Assembly (NCBI GenBank): GCA_020634135.1
Contig: JACKCG010000001.1
Location: 849,054 to 913,053 of the forward strand
Source: Anaerolineaceae bacterium
Lineage (GTDB): Bacteria > Chloroflexota > Anaerolineae > Aggregatilineales > Phototrophicaceae
Reading direction: 5' to 3'
DNA: 64,000 nt
The notes below the pieces were generated by a model that searched no databases, was not told where the DNA came from, and saw only the letters and a program-made list of their open reading frames with translations. Below are positions 24,549 through 33,093 of this stretch, in pieces. How positions within the stretch are numbered: the first letter of the stretch is position 1; each line of letters starts with the position of its first letter. The translations under genes and the position numbers were made by a program.

Positions 24549-27188
24549 TTATGGCGTTTCAGCTTCTTCGTGCCGGTCACTGCGACGGACAGACCAGACG
24601 ATCAACACGATGCCGACCAACGAGATAACCAACACCGGCAAGGTTGAAGCTTCGTCCTGAGTCTGTACGACAATGGGCGCCATGATAAGGGCAACGAGGT
24701 TCATCACCTTAATCATCGGGTTCAGGGCCGGGCCTGCCGTATCCTTGAGCGGGTCACCAACCGTATCTCCAACGACACTGGCTTTGTGATTTTCGGTGCC
24801 TTTACCGCCGAAGTTGCCATCTTCCACATACTTCTTGGCATTATCCCAGGCACCACCCGCATTCGCCATGAACACAGCCAGCAGCTGCCCGGATACGATA
24901 ACACCGGCCAGGAAGCCACCCAGCGCTTGCTCTTTGAGCAGCAGTCCGACGACAATCGGGGACAGAATGGCAATCAAGCCCAGCGGAATCAGTTCAGTCT
25001 GTGCCGCACGGGTGGAGATTGTGACGGCTTTACTGTATTCCGGCGGTTGCTCGCCACTCATAATGGCAGGGATGCGCAGTTGACGGCGCACTTCGGCCAT
25101 AATGTAACCCGCAGCACGGTTCACAGCCTTGATGAGCAGCCCGCCAAACAGGAGCGGCAGCGCCCCGCCGAGAAGCAGTCCCAGGAATACCGTCGGGTTT
25201 GCAAGATTGATGTCGCGCGTAAACGTGCCGATTCGTTCAGCGGGCATGACTCGCTCGATGTCAATAAAGAACGCGCCAAACAGCGAGACCGCCGCAATAA
25301 CTGCCGAACCAATGGCAATACCTTTCGTAATGGCCTTCGTGGTGTTACCTGCTGCATCCAGGTCAGCCATAATCTGACGTGCTTCTGGCGAGAAGTCCGT
25401 TTCCCCTGCGAGTTCACCAATCCCGTTCGCATTATCGGAAATCGGGCCGAAGGTATCCATACTGACATTATTGCCGGTATGCGACAACATCCCAACGCCA
25501 ATTAACGAAACCCCAAACAGGATATAGGTGAACAGCTGATCGGTTGACACTGGCGTTCCATCGGGCAGAGTCGGCACACGTATGCTGATGAGGAACAGCG
25601 CTGCCACCATCAACCAGAGGGCGATGAAGACGCCTCCGATAACATCTTTACGGAGATAGCCTCTGATAATCGCCAGAATTGATAGCACGATGCCAATAAT
25701 CAGCGCCGGCAGTTTGAGATTATCCGGGAAAGTGAAGCTATAAACCACAATAGACGCGCCAATACTGGCAGCAATCACCAGTACCGACCACACACTGGAG
25801 AGATAGCCTAGTGACAAACCTTCCAGAATGACAAGCGCGGGGCCAAAGTGTGTCGCTTTGGCGATGTTCTGAACACGCGGGCTTTTAGCACTGGTAGCAA
25901 AGGCTGTCAGCGGGTTAAAGCTCACGGCCAGGGCGACACCCACCGCAACCAGCGAACCCAGTGAGAGGAAGGCTAACTGATCACCGTCGCCAACCTGGTT
26001 GCCGGCATAAAAGACGGAAAGCAGGAAAGTTGAGACAATGGTGATGGTGCTGGAAAGCTCGTAACTCTTGTACATAGCTTCTTCGGCATCGTCCACTTTC
26101 CACAGGGAAACAGCGTAAGTGCCGAAGATCGAGCTAACAACGCCAATACCACGAACCAGAAGCGGCAGCACGATCCAGAATAACTGACCGGTCAGCCCCG
26201 TCAGCGCCAGGCCGAGGATCAGACTGGAAACGATTGTCACTTCGTAGGATTCGAAGATGTCAGCGGCCATACCCGCGCAATCACCGACGTTATCGCCAAC
26301 GAGATCAGCGATTACAGCGGCATTGCGAGGATCATCTTCTTCCATACCGGCTTCGACCTTACCCACAAGGTCAGCGCCGACATCAGCCGCTTTAGTGTAG
26401 ATACCGCCGCCAACGCGCATGAAGAGTGCGAGCAGCGTCCCACCGAAGCCAAAGCCCAGCAGCACGTCGGGCGATGCTTTGCCGAAGATGATAAAAATCA
26501 TCGTCCCGCCCAGCAGTCCCAGGCCATCGGTCAACATGCCGGTGATTGTGCCGGAACGATAGGCGATGGTCAACGCACGCTTGAAGCTGTTACGGGCGGC
26601 AGCAGCGACACGCACATTCCCCTGAACGGCCATGTTCATGCCGATAAAACCGACAATGGCCGAGAAAGTTGACCCCATCGCAAAGGCCAGGGCGCGTCCG
26701 ATAGCGACCCCGGTTACAGCTTCCGGGCATTCGGTGGCACTGGCAATACGTTCCGGCGAAAACGCCTCATAGTCATTCTCAACCGCAATCTGCTTGGCGG
26801 TTTTGCCGGAGTTTTCAAGACGGTCTAAGGCTTCAGCAGAAGTAAGTGAGGTGTTCGCGGAAATATCGTCCGCATAGGCCTGCTCGACCACAGCCGGGCA
26901 GAATAGCTCGTTGGCTTCACCCGTTGGATGCACCAGGGCCACGCTCAAGAACATGGCAATGGTTAGCAGGACAATGAGAATAGCGATGGTACGGAGTTGG
27001 GTACGCAGATAGGCATTCGCGCCATCGCGGATAAAACCCCAAATGCGCTGCATAGCGGCGCTACCCTTTTCCGCAGCGAAGGTCTGGCGAGCCAACCAAT
27101 AGGCATAAGCTAAAGCCACTAAGGCGGTTGCCAGCACGATGTAAATCATTACTTGCTCAAAAGGTTGAATACCCTTCATCGCTTGCAC
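24549..27188 (-). CDS. hppA: Membrane-bound proton pyrophosphatase, K+-independent type
   Basis: 879 residues, longer than the usual 660-770, with about 16 membrane helices. It hydrolyses pyrophosphate to pump cations across the membrane. Active-site segments: GGGIYTKAADVGADLVGKVEAG, NVGDCAGMAADIFE, and VGDTVGDPLKDTAGPALN. The determinant GNTTKAIT has Lys618 and Thr621, which marks the K+-independent subfamily, normally H+-pumping. An insertion of about 70 residues (about 84-160, two cysteines) lies between the first helices, and another lies around 540-590. The GTG start at 27188 has AAGGAG 12 bases upstream; an ATG 9 bases later is possible. Divergent from its paralogue at 27925. Confidence 0.93.
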   Translation of the reverse strand: MQAMKGIQPFEQVMIYIVLATALVALAYAYWLARQTFAAEKGSAAMQRIWGFIRDGANAYLRTQLRTIAILIVLLTIAMFLSVALVHPTGEANELFCPAVVEQAYADDISANTSLTSAEALDRLENSGKTAKQIAVENDYEAFSPERIASATECPEAVTGVAIGRALAFAMGSTFSAIVGFIGMNMAVQGNVRVAAAARNSFKRALTIAYRSGTITGMLTDGLGLLGGTMIFIIFGKASPDVLLGFGFGGTLLALFMRVGGGIYTKAADVGADLVGKVEAGMEEDDPRNAAVIADLVGDNVGDCAGMAADIFESYEVTIVSSLILGLALTGLTGQLFWIVLPLLVRGIGVVSSIFGTYAVSLWKVDDAEEAMYKSYELSSTITIVSTFLLSVFYAGNQVGDGDQLAFLSLGSLVAVGVALAVSFNPLTAFATSAKSPRVQNIAKATHFGPALVILEGLSLGYLSSVWSVLVIAASIGASIVVYSFTFPDNLKLPALIIGIVLSILAIIRGYLRKDVIGGVFIALWLMVAALFLISIRVPTLPDGTPVSTDQLFTYILFGVSLIGVGMLSHTGNNVSMDTFGPISDNANGIGELAGETDFSPEARQIMADLDAAGNTTKAITKGIAIGSAVIAAVSLFGAFFIDIERVMPAERIGTFTRDINLANPTVFLGLLLGGALPLLFGGLLIKAVNRAAGYIMAEVRRQLRIPAIMSGEQPPEYSKAVTISTRAAQTELIPLGLIAILSPIVVGLLLKEQALGGFLAGVIVSGQLLAVFMANAGGAWDNAKKYVEDGNFGGKGTENHKASVVGDTVGDPLKDTAGPALNPMIKVMNLVALIMAPIVVQTQDEASTLPVLVISLVGIVLIVWSVRRSDRHEEAETP

Positions 27189-27924
27189 GGCGTCTATGCT
27201 CTCCTTATGAAATGAACGTGAAACAAGCGGAATTTAAGTATGTATAACTCAATGCTGCATCCAGAAAATGGTCTCTCTTTTTCGCAGCAGGAGAGGATCC
27301 ATGACCCTCTCCTACCACGAACCCAAATGAATGTTAACCAACTTTAACGGATACAACGTTAAATAGGCTGTTACACACAACACAAATTCTACCCATCTAG
27401 CGCTAAGTCGGCGTGTTATTGCAACGCATTCATGATATTCATCACGAGATACAAGTGATGATTGGCGGGGAAATATACGATCATGGTGAGACTTGGGTGG
27501 TGCAAATTGATTGTAGAGTTGTGGTTTGTGTTTAACCAGGCTCTGGCACACCTGGCAAGCCTCATACCACAGACTCGCAATCGCATTGCCCGTCGGTAAA
27601 GGAAATATTAAAGGACCTTTAATGTCATTTGGTTCTCGCATTTTGGGTGATCTCCAGATGTTGAAAAATATATACTCTTGTGGGAAAATTCACCGAATTC
27701 TGTGTTTGTTCCTCCTTCTTTACAAATAGAGACAAGTTTCACTTCAAGGCATCAATCAGAAAAACTTATATACATTAATAAGCCTCTCCAATAGATAGCG
27801 AAGTTTAACGCATCTTTCCAATATTAAGCAACCTCGTATTGTACACATTTCACAAATTATCTTGTTTTTCTGGGGGTTTTTACATTTTGAATAACAAAAC
27901 ACACATTGAGGAGTACGCGCACCA
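27189..27924. other. 736-base AT-rich divergent intergenic region between the two pyrophosphatase genes
   Basis: No convincing gene. The largest frame (109 codons, minus, 27312-27641) has no ribosome site or recognisable product. The region is clearly richer in A+T than its surroundings. It contains an inverted repeat GGAGAGG/CCTCTCC (27290-27312), a T-rich segment near 27860-27890, and must hold two promoters. TATACA on the minus strand (about 27240-27246) is a candidate -10 for the K+-independent gene. The plus gene has GAGGAG about 11 bases before its ATG. No tRNA-like cloverleaf was seen by eye. Confidence 0.5.
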
Positions 27925-30036
27925 ATGGAATTCATCACGAGTAACGTCAATGTCATTGTGCTGGCTACCAGCCTGATTGGGCTGGGATTCGCCTGGTATC
28001 AACGCAGGTGGGTGTTAGCGCAGAATCCTGGAAACGAACGTATGACAAAGATTAGCGGCGCGATCCAGAAGGGGGCACAGGCCTTTCTTTCACGGGAATA
28101 TCGCGCTGTTGCGGTTCTGGTTGCGGTGGTGACAGTAGCGCTACTGGCTTTGAGCGCTATTCCCGCAACAAATATGTCACCGTGGACGGCATTGGCATTC
28201 GTTAGCGGTGCGTTAGCTTCGGGCGTTGCCGGGTATATTGGCATGTACATCGCAGTGCGTGCGAATGTCCGGACAACCCAGGCAGCCTCGGAAAGTCTGA
28301 ACCAGGGGCTGCGCGTAGCTTTTGCCAGCGGGACGGTGATGAGTACCAGCGTGGTCGCACTGGCATTACTGGGTATAAGCCTCCTGTTCTTGCTCTTCAC
28401 AAACTTACTGAGCGCGCACGAGGCGGTCTCCGCCCTGGCGGGCTTCGGATTTGGCGGCACCTCCATCGCAATCTTTGCCCGTGTTGGCGGCGGAATTTAT
28501 ACGAAAGCGGCAGATGTCGGCGCCGACCTGGTTGGTAAAACAGAAGCCGGAATCCCTGAAGACGATCACCGCAACCCGGCGACAATCGCCGATAACGTCG
28601 GCGATAATGTGGGTGACGTAGCGGGGATGGGGTCTGATCTGTTTGAGAGCTATGCGAGTTCAATCATTGCGGCGTTGACACTGGCGACATTAGGAGGCGG
28701 CCTGGCACCGGATAAGACAGTGCCTGGTCAGGTATTCCCTCTACTGGTAGCGGCTGCCGGGCTGCTCGTCGGTATCTGGTCGTCGTTCCTGGTACGAACG
28801 AAAGAAGATGCCACCCAAGAAATGCTGCTGGGCAGTCTGCGGCGCGGAGTGTATAGCGCAAGCGCCGGAGTTGGCCTGGTGGTTGTGGTGCTCGGCCTGG
28901 CGCTTGACCTGGGATGGGGTGTGATTATCGCCACACTGAGCGGCCTTGTTGGAGGTGTGCTCATCGGCTTTTTCACGGAATATTTCACGTCAGATACTTA
29001 CAGCCCCACTCAGGAACTGGCGGAAAGCGCCCAGGGTGGCGCGGGAATTGTCGTTATTCGCGGGCTGGCACTGGGCATGTTCAGTACCATCGCGCCAGTC
29101 ATGATCGTCGTGATTGTAACCCTGGTAGCTACTGCCGCAACCGGTTTATACGGCGTCGCGGTGGCCGCTGTTGGGATGCTGGCAACCTTGGGGATTACGC
29201 TGGCAACGGACGCCTATGGCCCCGTGGCAGACAATGCCGGTGGGATTGCGGAAATGTCCAGACTGGACGAGGCTGTACGTAAACGCACCGATGCACTTGA
29301 TAGCCTTGGCAACACCACTGCCGCAACCGGCAAAGGATTCGCAATTGGCAGCGCTGCAATGACTGCCCTGGCACTAAATGCAGCTTTCATCACTGCGCTG
29401 CAAGGAGCCGGAGCATCAAGCACAGTATTTATGGTGGATGTACTCGACTCTCGTTTCATTACAGGGCTATTCATGGGGGCACTGCTGCCGTTCCTGTTCA
29501 GCGCTCTGACAATGCTGGCCGTTGGCAATGCGGCGCAGAAGATCGTAGAAGAGGTACGCCGCCAGTTCCGTGAAATTCCGGGGATAATGCAGGGTGACGC
29601 CGAACCCGATTATGAGGCCTGTGTGGCGATCAGCACAAACAGCGCTATCCGGCAGATGATTTTGCCGGGACTGCTGGCCGTTGCTGTGCCTATTATCCTG
29701 GCTGTCCTGGCGATTATCGGGAAGGACAATGTGATGGGGCAGTTTGTCGGGCGCGAGACACTGATTGGCATGTTGGTCGGGTCACTGCTTTCGGCGTTTA
29801 TGTTAAGTGTGATGATGGCAAACGCCGGTGGCGCGTGGGACAATGCCAAGAAATTCGTCGAATCCGGTAATCACGGTGGCAAGGGTTCAGAAGCCCACAA
29901 AGCCGCAGTTGTCGGTGATACGGTTGGCGATCCGTTCAAGGATACTTCTGGCCCATCCTTGAACATCCTCATTAAACTCCTGGCGATTGTTGCTCTGGTG
30001 ATCGCGCCACTGCTGGCACAATCGCCGCTGTCATAA
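27925..30036 (+). CDS. hppA: Membrane-bound pyrophosphatase, K+-dependent type
   Basis: 703 residues, about 16 membrane helices. Pyrophosphate and Mg2+ binding segments: GGGIYTKAADVGADLVGKTEAG, DNVGDNVGDVAGMGSDLFESY and VGDTVGDPFKDTSGPSLN. The determinant GNTTAATG has Ala466 and Gly469, the K+-dependent signature. K+-dependent members pump H+, Na+ or both; I cannot settle the ion from sequence by eye. It differs from the paralogue at 24549-27188 by lacking the two insertions. GAGGAG precedes the ATG and a very strong terminator follows. Confidence 0.94.
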   Translation: MEFITSNVNVIVLATSLIGLGFAWYQRRWVLAQNPGNERMTKISGAIQKGAQAFLSREYRAVAVLVAVVTVALLALSAIPATNMSPWTALAFVSGALASGVAGYIGMYIAVRANVRTTQAASESLNQGLRVAFASGTVMSTSVVALALLGISLLFLLFTNLLSAHEAVSALAGFGFGGTSIAIFARVGGGIYTKAADVGADLVGKTEAGIPEDDHRNPATIADNVGDNVGDVAGMGSDLFESYASSIIAALTLATLGGGLAPDKTVPGQVFPLLVAAAGLLVGIWSSFLVRTKEDATQEMLLGSLRRGVYSASAGVGLVVVVLGLALDLGWGVIIATLSGLVGGVLIGFFTEYFTSDTYSPTQELAESAQGGAGIVVIRGLALGMFSTIAPVMIVVIVTLVATAATGLYGVAVAAVGMLATLGITLATDAYGPVADNAGGIAEMSRLDEAVRKRTDALDSLGNTTAATGKGFAIGSAAMTALALNAAFITALQGAGASSTVFMVDVLDSRFITGLFMGALLPFLFSALTMLAVGNAAQKIVEEVRRQFREIPGIMQGDAEPDYEACVAISTNSAIRQMILPGLLAVAVPIILAVLAIIGKDNVMGQFVGRETLIGMLVGSLLSAFMLSVMMANAGGAWDNAKKFVESGNHGGKGSEAHKAAVVGDTVGDPFKDTSGPSLNILIKLLAIVALVIAPLLAQSPLS

Positions 30037-30059
30037 ACCCGGCAGAAGAAAATTGAAAC

Positions 30060-30089
30060 AAAAACGGCGCTGTTTCGGGCGCCGTTTTT
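30060..30089. terminator. Strong bidirectional terminator
   Basis: Perfect 11-base-pair stem AAAAACGGCGC/GCGCCGTTTTT with an 8-base loop. The A- and T-runs at its ends let it act in both directions between the pyrophosphatase gene and the convergent DUF35 unit. Confidence 0.88.
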
Positions 30090-30113
30090 ATGTTTCTTAG
30101 TGGATGCTGTCTT

Positions 30114-30419
30114 TCAGGCACGGGGCAAAACCGGGCGAAATTTATAGCCATAGACAATCATACCCTTTGCCCCTTCGGTCATCAGTTTCCGCGTAACCAT
30201 TTCAACGCGGTCACCGATTTGTACTGCACCGTCAAGGTCAGTCAATTGCCCCGTCACCACCGGCCCTTCGTCCAACTTAACTAGCGCCAGCGTGTACGGT
30301 GACTGTTCCTCAAAGTTCTCTGGAGTTTCCTGAAGCGTGGTAAAACTGATAACCGCTCCCGTTCCGGCGAACGTAAAGTGTTCACGTTGAGATGCAGCCG
30401 GATTGGATGATGCGCTCAT
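30114..30419 (-). CDS. DUF35 OB-fold protein (acyl-CoA-binding partner)
   Basis: 101 residues matching the C-terminal OB-fold half of DUF35 proteins: GAVISFTTLQETP, SPYTLALVKLDEGPVVTGQLTD, IGDRVEMVTRKL and GYKFRPV. In archaea a complete DUF35 protein (zinc ribbon plus OB fold) holds acetoacetyl-CoA thiolase and HMG-CoA synthase together. Here the N-terminal half is the separate ORF 30425-30607, 5 bases upstream and in another frame. It lies directly downstream of the thiolase/HMG-CoA synthase genes. Confidence 0.8.
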   Translation of the reverse strand: MSASSNPAASQREHFTFAGTGAVISFTTLQETPENFEEQSPYTLALVKLDEGPVVTGQLTDLDGAVQIGDRVEMVTRKLMTEGAKGMIVYGYKFRPVLPRA

Positions 30420-30424
30420 CGTGT

Positions 30425-30607
30425 TTAGTGCCCCCGCACGGAAACGCGCTCAACACGGTTCCGTGTTGCAAGAACCTCTTCGGCGGTCTCAAAATCACGA
30501 TTCAGCGGGGCTGGGCGCGCCTGCAGGCTGACTTCGCCATTTTCGTAACGCACACCCTGAAGACGATACCGCTGGGAGTTCAAACGCCAGTGACGTGAAA
30601 TTTGCAT
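30425..30607 (-). CDS. DUF35 N-terminal segment with cysteine-free ribbon
   Basis: 60 residues. The start MQISRHWRLNSQRYRLQG matches the N-terminal helix and strand of DUF35 proteins, in which a four-cysteine zinc ribbon normally follows. Here the ribbon (VRYENGEVSLQARPAP) keeps the shape, including the ARP turn, but has no cysteine at all, so it cannot bind zinc in the usual way. A good ribosome site (GAGGAG, 9 bases) and an operator-like region upstream support a real gene. It is probably a split partner of 30114-30419. Confidence 0.65.
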   Translation of the reverse strand: MQISRHWRLNSQRYRLQGVRYENGEVSLQARPAPLNRDFETAEEVLATRNRVERVSVRGH

Positions 30608-30685
30608 GATTCAGATTACTCCTCATAACTGATGACAGCATTTGTGCAAAACTGCACGAACGAACTGCTGTGAATGATAACGGAC

Positions 30686-30727
30686 AATCGCTATCAAAAA
30701 CTATCAGAGGCGGTGTGATAGCTATCA
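30686..30727 (-). promoter_or_regulatory. TGATAG operator cluster before the DUF35 genes
   Basis: On the minus strand TGATAG occurs at 30701-30706 and 30691-30696, spaced 10 bases apart. A 12-base perfect palindrome TGATAGCTATCA lies at 30716-30727. The 22-base block 30686-30707 recurs at 34412-34433 (19 of 22) and 34453-34474 (18 of 22), upstream of HMG-CoA reductase. Likely binding sites of one regulator. Confidence 0.55.
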
Positions 30728-30748
30728 GAGACTCTCAAAGAGCCGGAT

Positions 30749-31900
30749 TTACACCTGTAAAACGTGTGTTACAACCGTGCTGCCCAGGCCACCGATGTTC
30801 TGAATCAAGGCTGTCCTCGCACCAGCAACCTGATTCGCCCCGGCCTGGTCGCGTAGCTGCAAACAGGCCTCTACAGCTTGATAGACACCGGTTGCTCCTG
30901 CTGGATTGCCTCGCGCTTTCAATCCACCAAACGTACTGATGGGCAGCTTGCCGGTCAGCGTAATACCCTGGTCGCGTGCCAGCACCCAGCCCTGACCACG
31001 TTCAGCAAATCCGGCGGCTTCGAGCGTGAGCGCGCTGAGAATAGTAAAAGCATCATGGAGTTCAAAGAGGTGTACATCCTCCGGTTGAATACCCGCCTGG
31101 GCATAGGCTTTGTTAGCGGATTGGTTGACCGCCCGCAGATACAGCATATCGCTGCGATCGTGGAGCGTCAGGGTATCGGTGGCAGCGGCGCTCCCGGAAA
31201 TGCGTACCGGCAGCGGTACCATATCGGCGGCATGGACGGCGGCTGTCAGAATCACGGCTGCGGCACCATCACCATCCGGCGCGCCGTCAAACAGGTTGAC
31301 CGGCTCACTCACCATTGGCGCGACAGCAAAACGCCCCGGCTTGATTTTGTTACGAAACATGGCATAGTCGCTGAGCGCACCATTAGCGTGGGCATTGATG
31401 CTGAATCCTTCAAAAACACCCAACTCAAGCTTATATTCGTGCATGTAGCGCCGCATGAGCAGCGCAGCCAATGCGGGAAGAGTCGCCCCATGTGCCGCCT
31501 CATAGTCGGCATCAAGGCTAATCGTGCGAGCCTGAACACGGGCACTGCCAATACTGTCCGTGGATTTCTCCACGCCCAGCACCATGACGGTATCCACGAG
31601 GCCGGAAGCCACCGCAAGATAGCCTGCCCGCAGCGCCGCCCCACCAGAAGCATCTGCCGCTTCTACGGAAAAGGCTTCAATACCACCCAAGCCTGCATAA
31701 TCCGCGATCAATGCACCCAGATGAAGCTGGCTGCTGTAGGTTGCGCCATAGGCATTCCCGACGTACAGGGCGTCTACCGCAGTAATCCCGGCATCTTTCA
31801 AAGCAGCGCTGGCGGCTTCCGCAGCCAGCATCCGCAGACTGCTCTCCCAGTGCTCCCCTACCGGAATCCGACCAATGCCGATAATAGATACATCGCGCAT
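30749..31900 (-). CDS. Thiolase-family protein lacking the nucleophilic cysteine
   Basis: 383 residues of the archaeal/SCP2-type thiolase branch. The usual ACASGG motif reads AADASGG, so the nucleophile position is Asp83 (codon GAT). Other conserved parts remain: ELHDAFT near 280, GNPAGATGVYQ near 333 and NIGGLGSTVVTHVL at the end. An ordinary acetoacetyl-CoA thiolase would be inactive without this cysteine. It lies between HMG-CoA synthase (8 bases upstream) and the DUF35 genes, exactly where archaeal acetoacetyl-CoA thiolase sits. It may be a structural partner, a different C-C lyase (Cys-less thiolase-like/DUF35 aldolases are known from steroid breakdown), or an inactive copy. Confidence 0.88.
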   Translation of the reverse strand: MRDVSIIGIGRIPVGEHWESSLRMLAAEAASAALKDAGITAVDALYVGNAYGATYSSQLHLGALIADYAGLGGIEAFSVEAADASGGAALRAGYLAVASGLVDTVMVLGVEKSTDSIGSARVQARTISLDADYEAAHGATLPALAALLMRRYMHEYKLELGVFEGFSINAHANGALSDYAMFRNKIKPGRFAVAPMVSEPVNLFDGAPDGDGAAAVILTAAVHAADMVPLPVRISGSAAATDTLTLHDRSDMLYLRAVNQSANKAYAQAGIQPEDVHLFELHDAFTILSALTLEAAGFAERGQGWVLARDQGITLTGKLPISTFGGLKARGNPAGATGVYQAVEACLQLRDQAGANQVAGARTALIQNIGGLGSTVVTHVLQV

Positions 31901-31908
31901 GATTCACA

Positions 31909-32988
31909 TCACTCCTTCAGTTTGCCGCGAAAACGGCAGTAGGTAGCATAGTCAATTGCTGTACGGCGGCGGATGTAGTCACGGGTCGCAGGCGCAAGGT
32001 TTTGCACATCCTTGATATGTTCTGTCACCCGGATATCGAAAGCATCCGAACCAGCGCCACTGCCGTAACTCACCATGAGAATACGATCACCGGGTTGGGC
32101 AATGTCGAGAATAGCCGTCAGGCCAACCATGCACGAGCCGGAATATACGTTGCCGATTTCCCCGGCCAGCAGCCCGATTTTAATCTGCTCTTCAGTAAAG
32201 CCAAGCATCGCCGCCGCCCGACCAGGGAACTTGACATTAGGCTGATGGAACACGGCGTAAGTGTAGTCTGCCGCTGTCGTGCCCATCATTTCCATGAGCT
32301 TCTGAGCAGCAGAAACCACGTGATTAAAGTAGGCGGGTTCGCCCGTGAAGCGATCCCCATGACTTGGATAGACTTCGTGTGCCCTCCGCCAGAAATCGGG
32401 CGTATCGGTCACAAAACTGTAGCTTCCCTGGTAGACCGCGCAGGATTCTTCCGCTGGGCCGAGCAAAAAGGCCGCGCCGCCGGAAGCCGCCGTATATTCG
32501 AGGGCGTCACCGGGTCGTCCCTGGGCCGTGTCCATACCGATGCTGAGGGTATACCCCACCATGCCGCTGCCGATCATACCGATGGAGGCCTGTACCGCTT
32601 CCGTACCCGCTTTGCAGGCGAATTCCCAGTCAGCGGCCTGGATGTTAGGCGAAGTACCGATGCTTTCGGCAACAATCGTGCTGGTGGGCTTGACGGCGTA
32701 GGGATGGCTTTCGCTACCGACCCATACCGCACGAATGGCCTGCGGGCTGATGCGTGCCCGCGCCAGCGCATTACGCGCCGCTTCAATGGACATGGTCGTA
32801 ACATCTTCATCGAGACCAGCGACGGCCTTCTCGGTGATGGGGCTGCCACCCAGCCCGCCCGTCCACACCCGGGCGACTTCCGTGCCGGGCAGCCTATATC
32901 GTGGAATATACGAACCGTAACCGACAATACCTACCTGCCGGTCAGGCCGCATCAGGGAATTTGCATTGGTGAGATTTACATTCGACAT
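31909..32988 (-). CDS. Hydroxymethylglutaryl-CoA synthase (archaeal type)
   Basis: About 359 residues. It condenses acetyl-CoA with acetoacetyl-CoA in the mevalonate pathway. The N-terminal VGIVGYGSYIPRYR is family-typical; the catalytic Glu lies in DEDVTTMSIEAARNAL, the nucleophile Cys in FACKAGTEA, and the His in VFHQPNVKFP, followed by SGSCMVGLTAILD and SYGSGAGSDAF. All catalytic residues are present, unlike in the neighbouring thiolase. The length and motifs match the archaeal form rather than the eukaryotic/Gram-positive one. An in-frame TTG at 33000 is a possible earlier start. Confidence 0.93.
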   Translation of the reverse strand: MSNVNLTNANSLMRPDRQVGIVGYGSYIPRYRLPGTEVARVWTGGLGGSPITEKAVAGLDEDVTTMSIEAARNALARARISPQAIRAVWVGSESHPYAVKPTSTIVAESIGTSPNIQAADWEFACKAGTEAVQASIGMIGSGMVGYTLSIGMDTAQGRPGDALEYTAASGGAAFLLGPAEESCAVYQGSYSFVTDTPDFWRRAHEVYPSHGDRFTGEPAYFNHVVSAAQKLMEMMGTTAADYTYAVFHQPNVKFPGRAAAMLGFTEEQIKIGLLAGEIGNVYSGSCMVGLTAILDIAQPGDRILMVSYGSGAGSDAFDIRVTEHIKDVQNLAPATRDYIRRRTAIDYATYCRFRGKLKE

Positions 32989-33093
32989 GCAGTTTCTCAA
33001 TTCTCCATATTTCAGTGTTTTCAGGCTCGTTCACAGACATGAATCTCTTCTTAAGATCGCAAGTATTAAACTCAGTCAGGTGCATATCACGCG

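Noticed and set aside
27312..27641. 109-codon minus-strand frame in the pyrophosphatase gap
   Set aside because: No ribosome site, no recognisable sequence, AT-rich non-coding surroundings.
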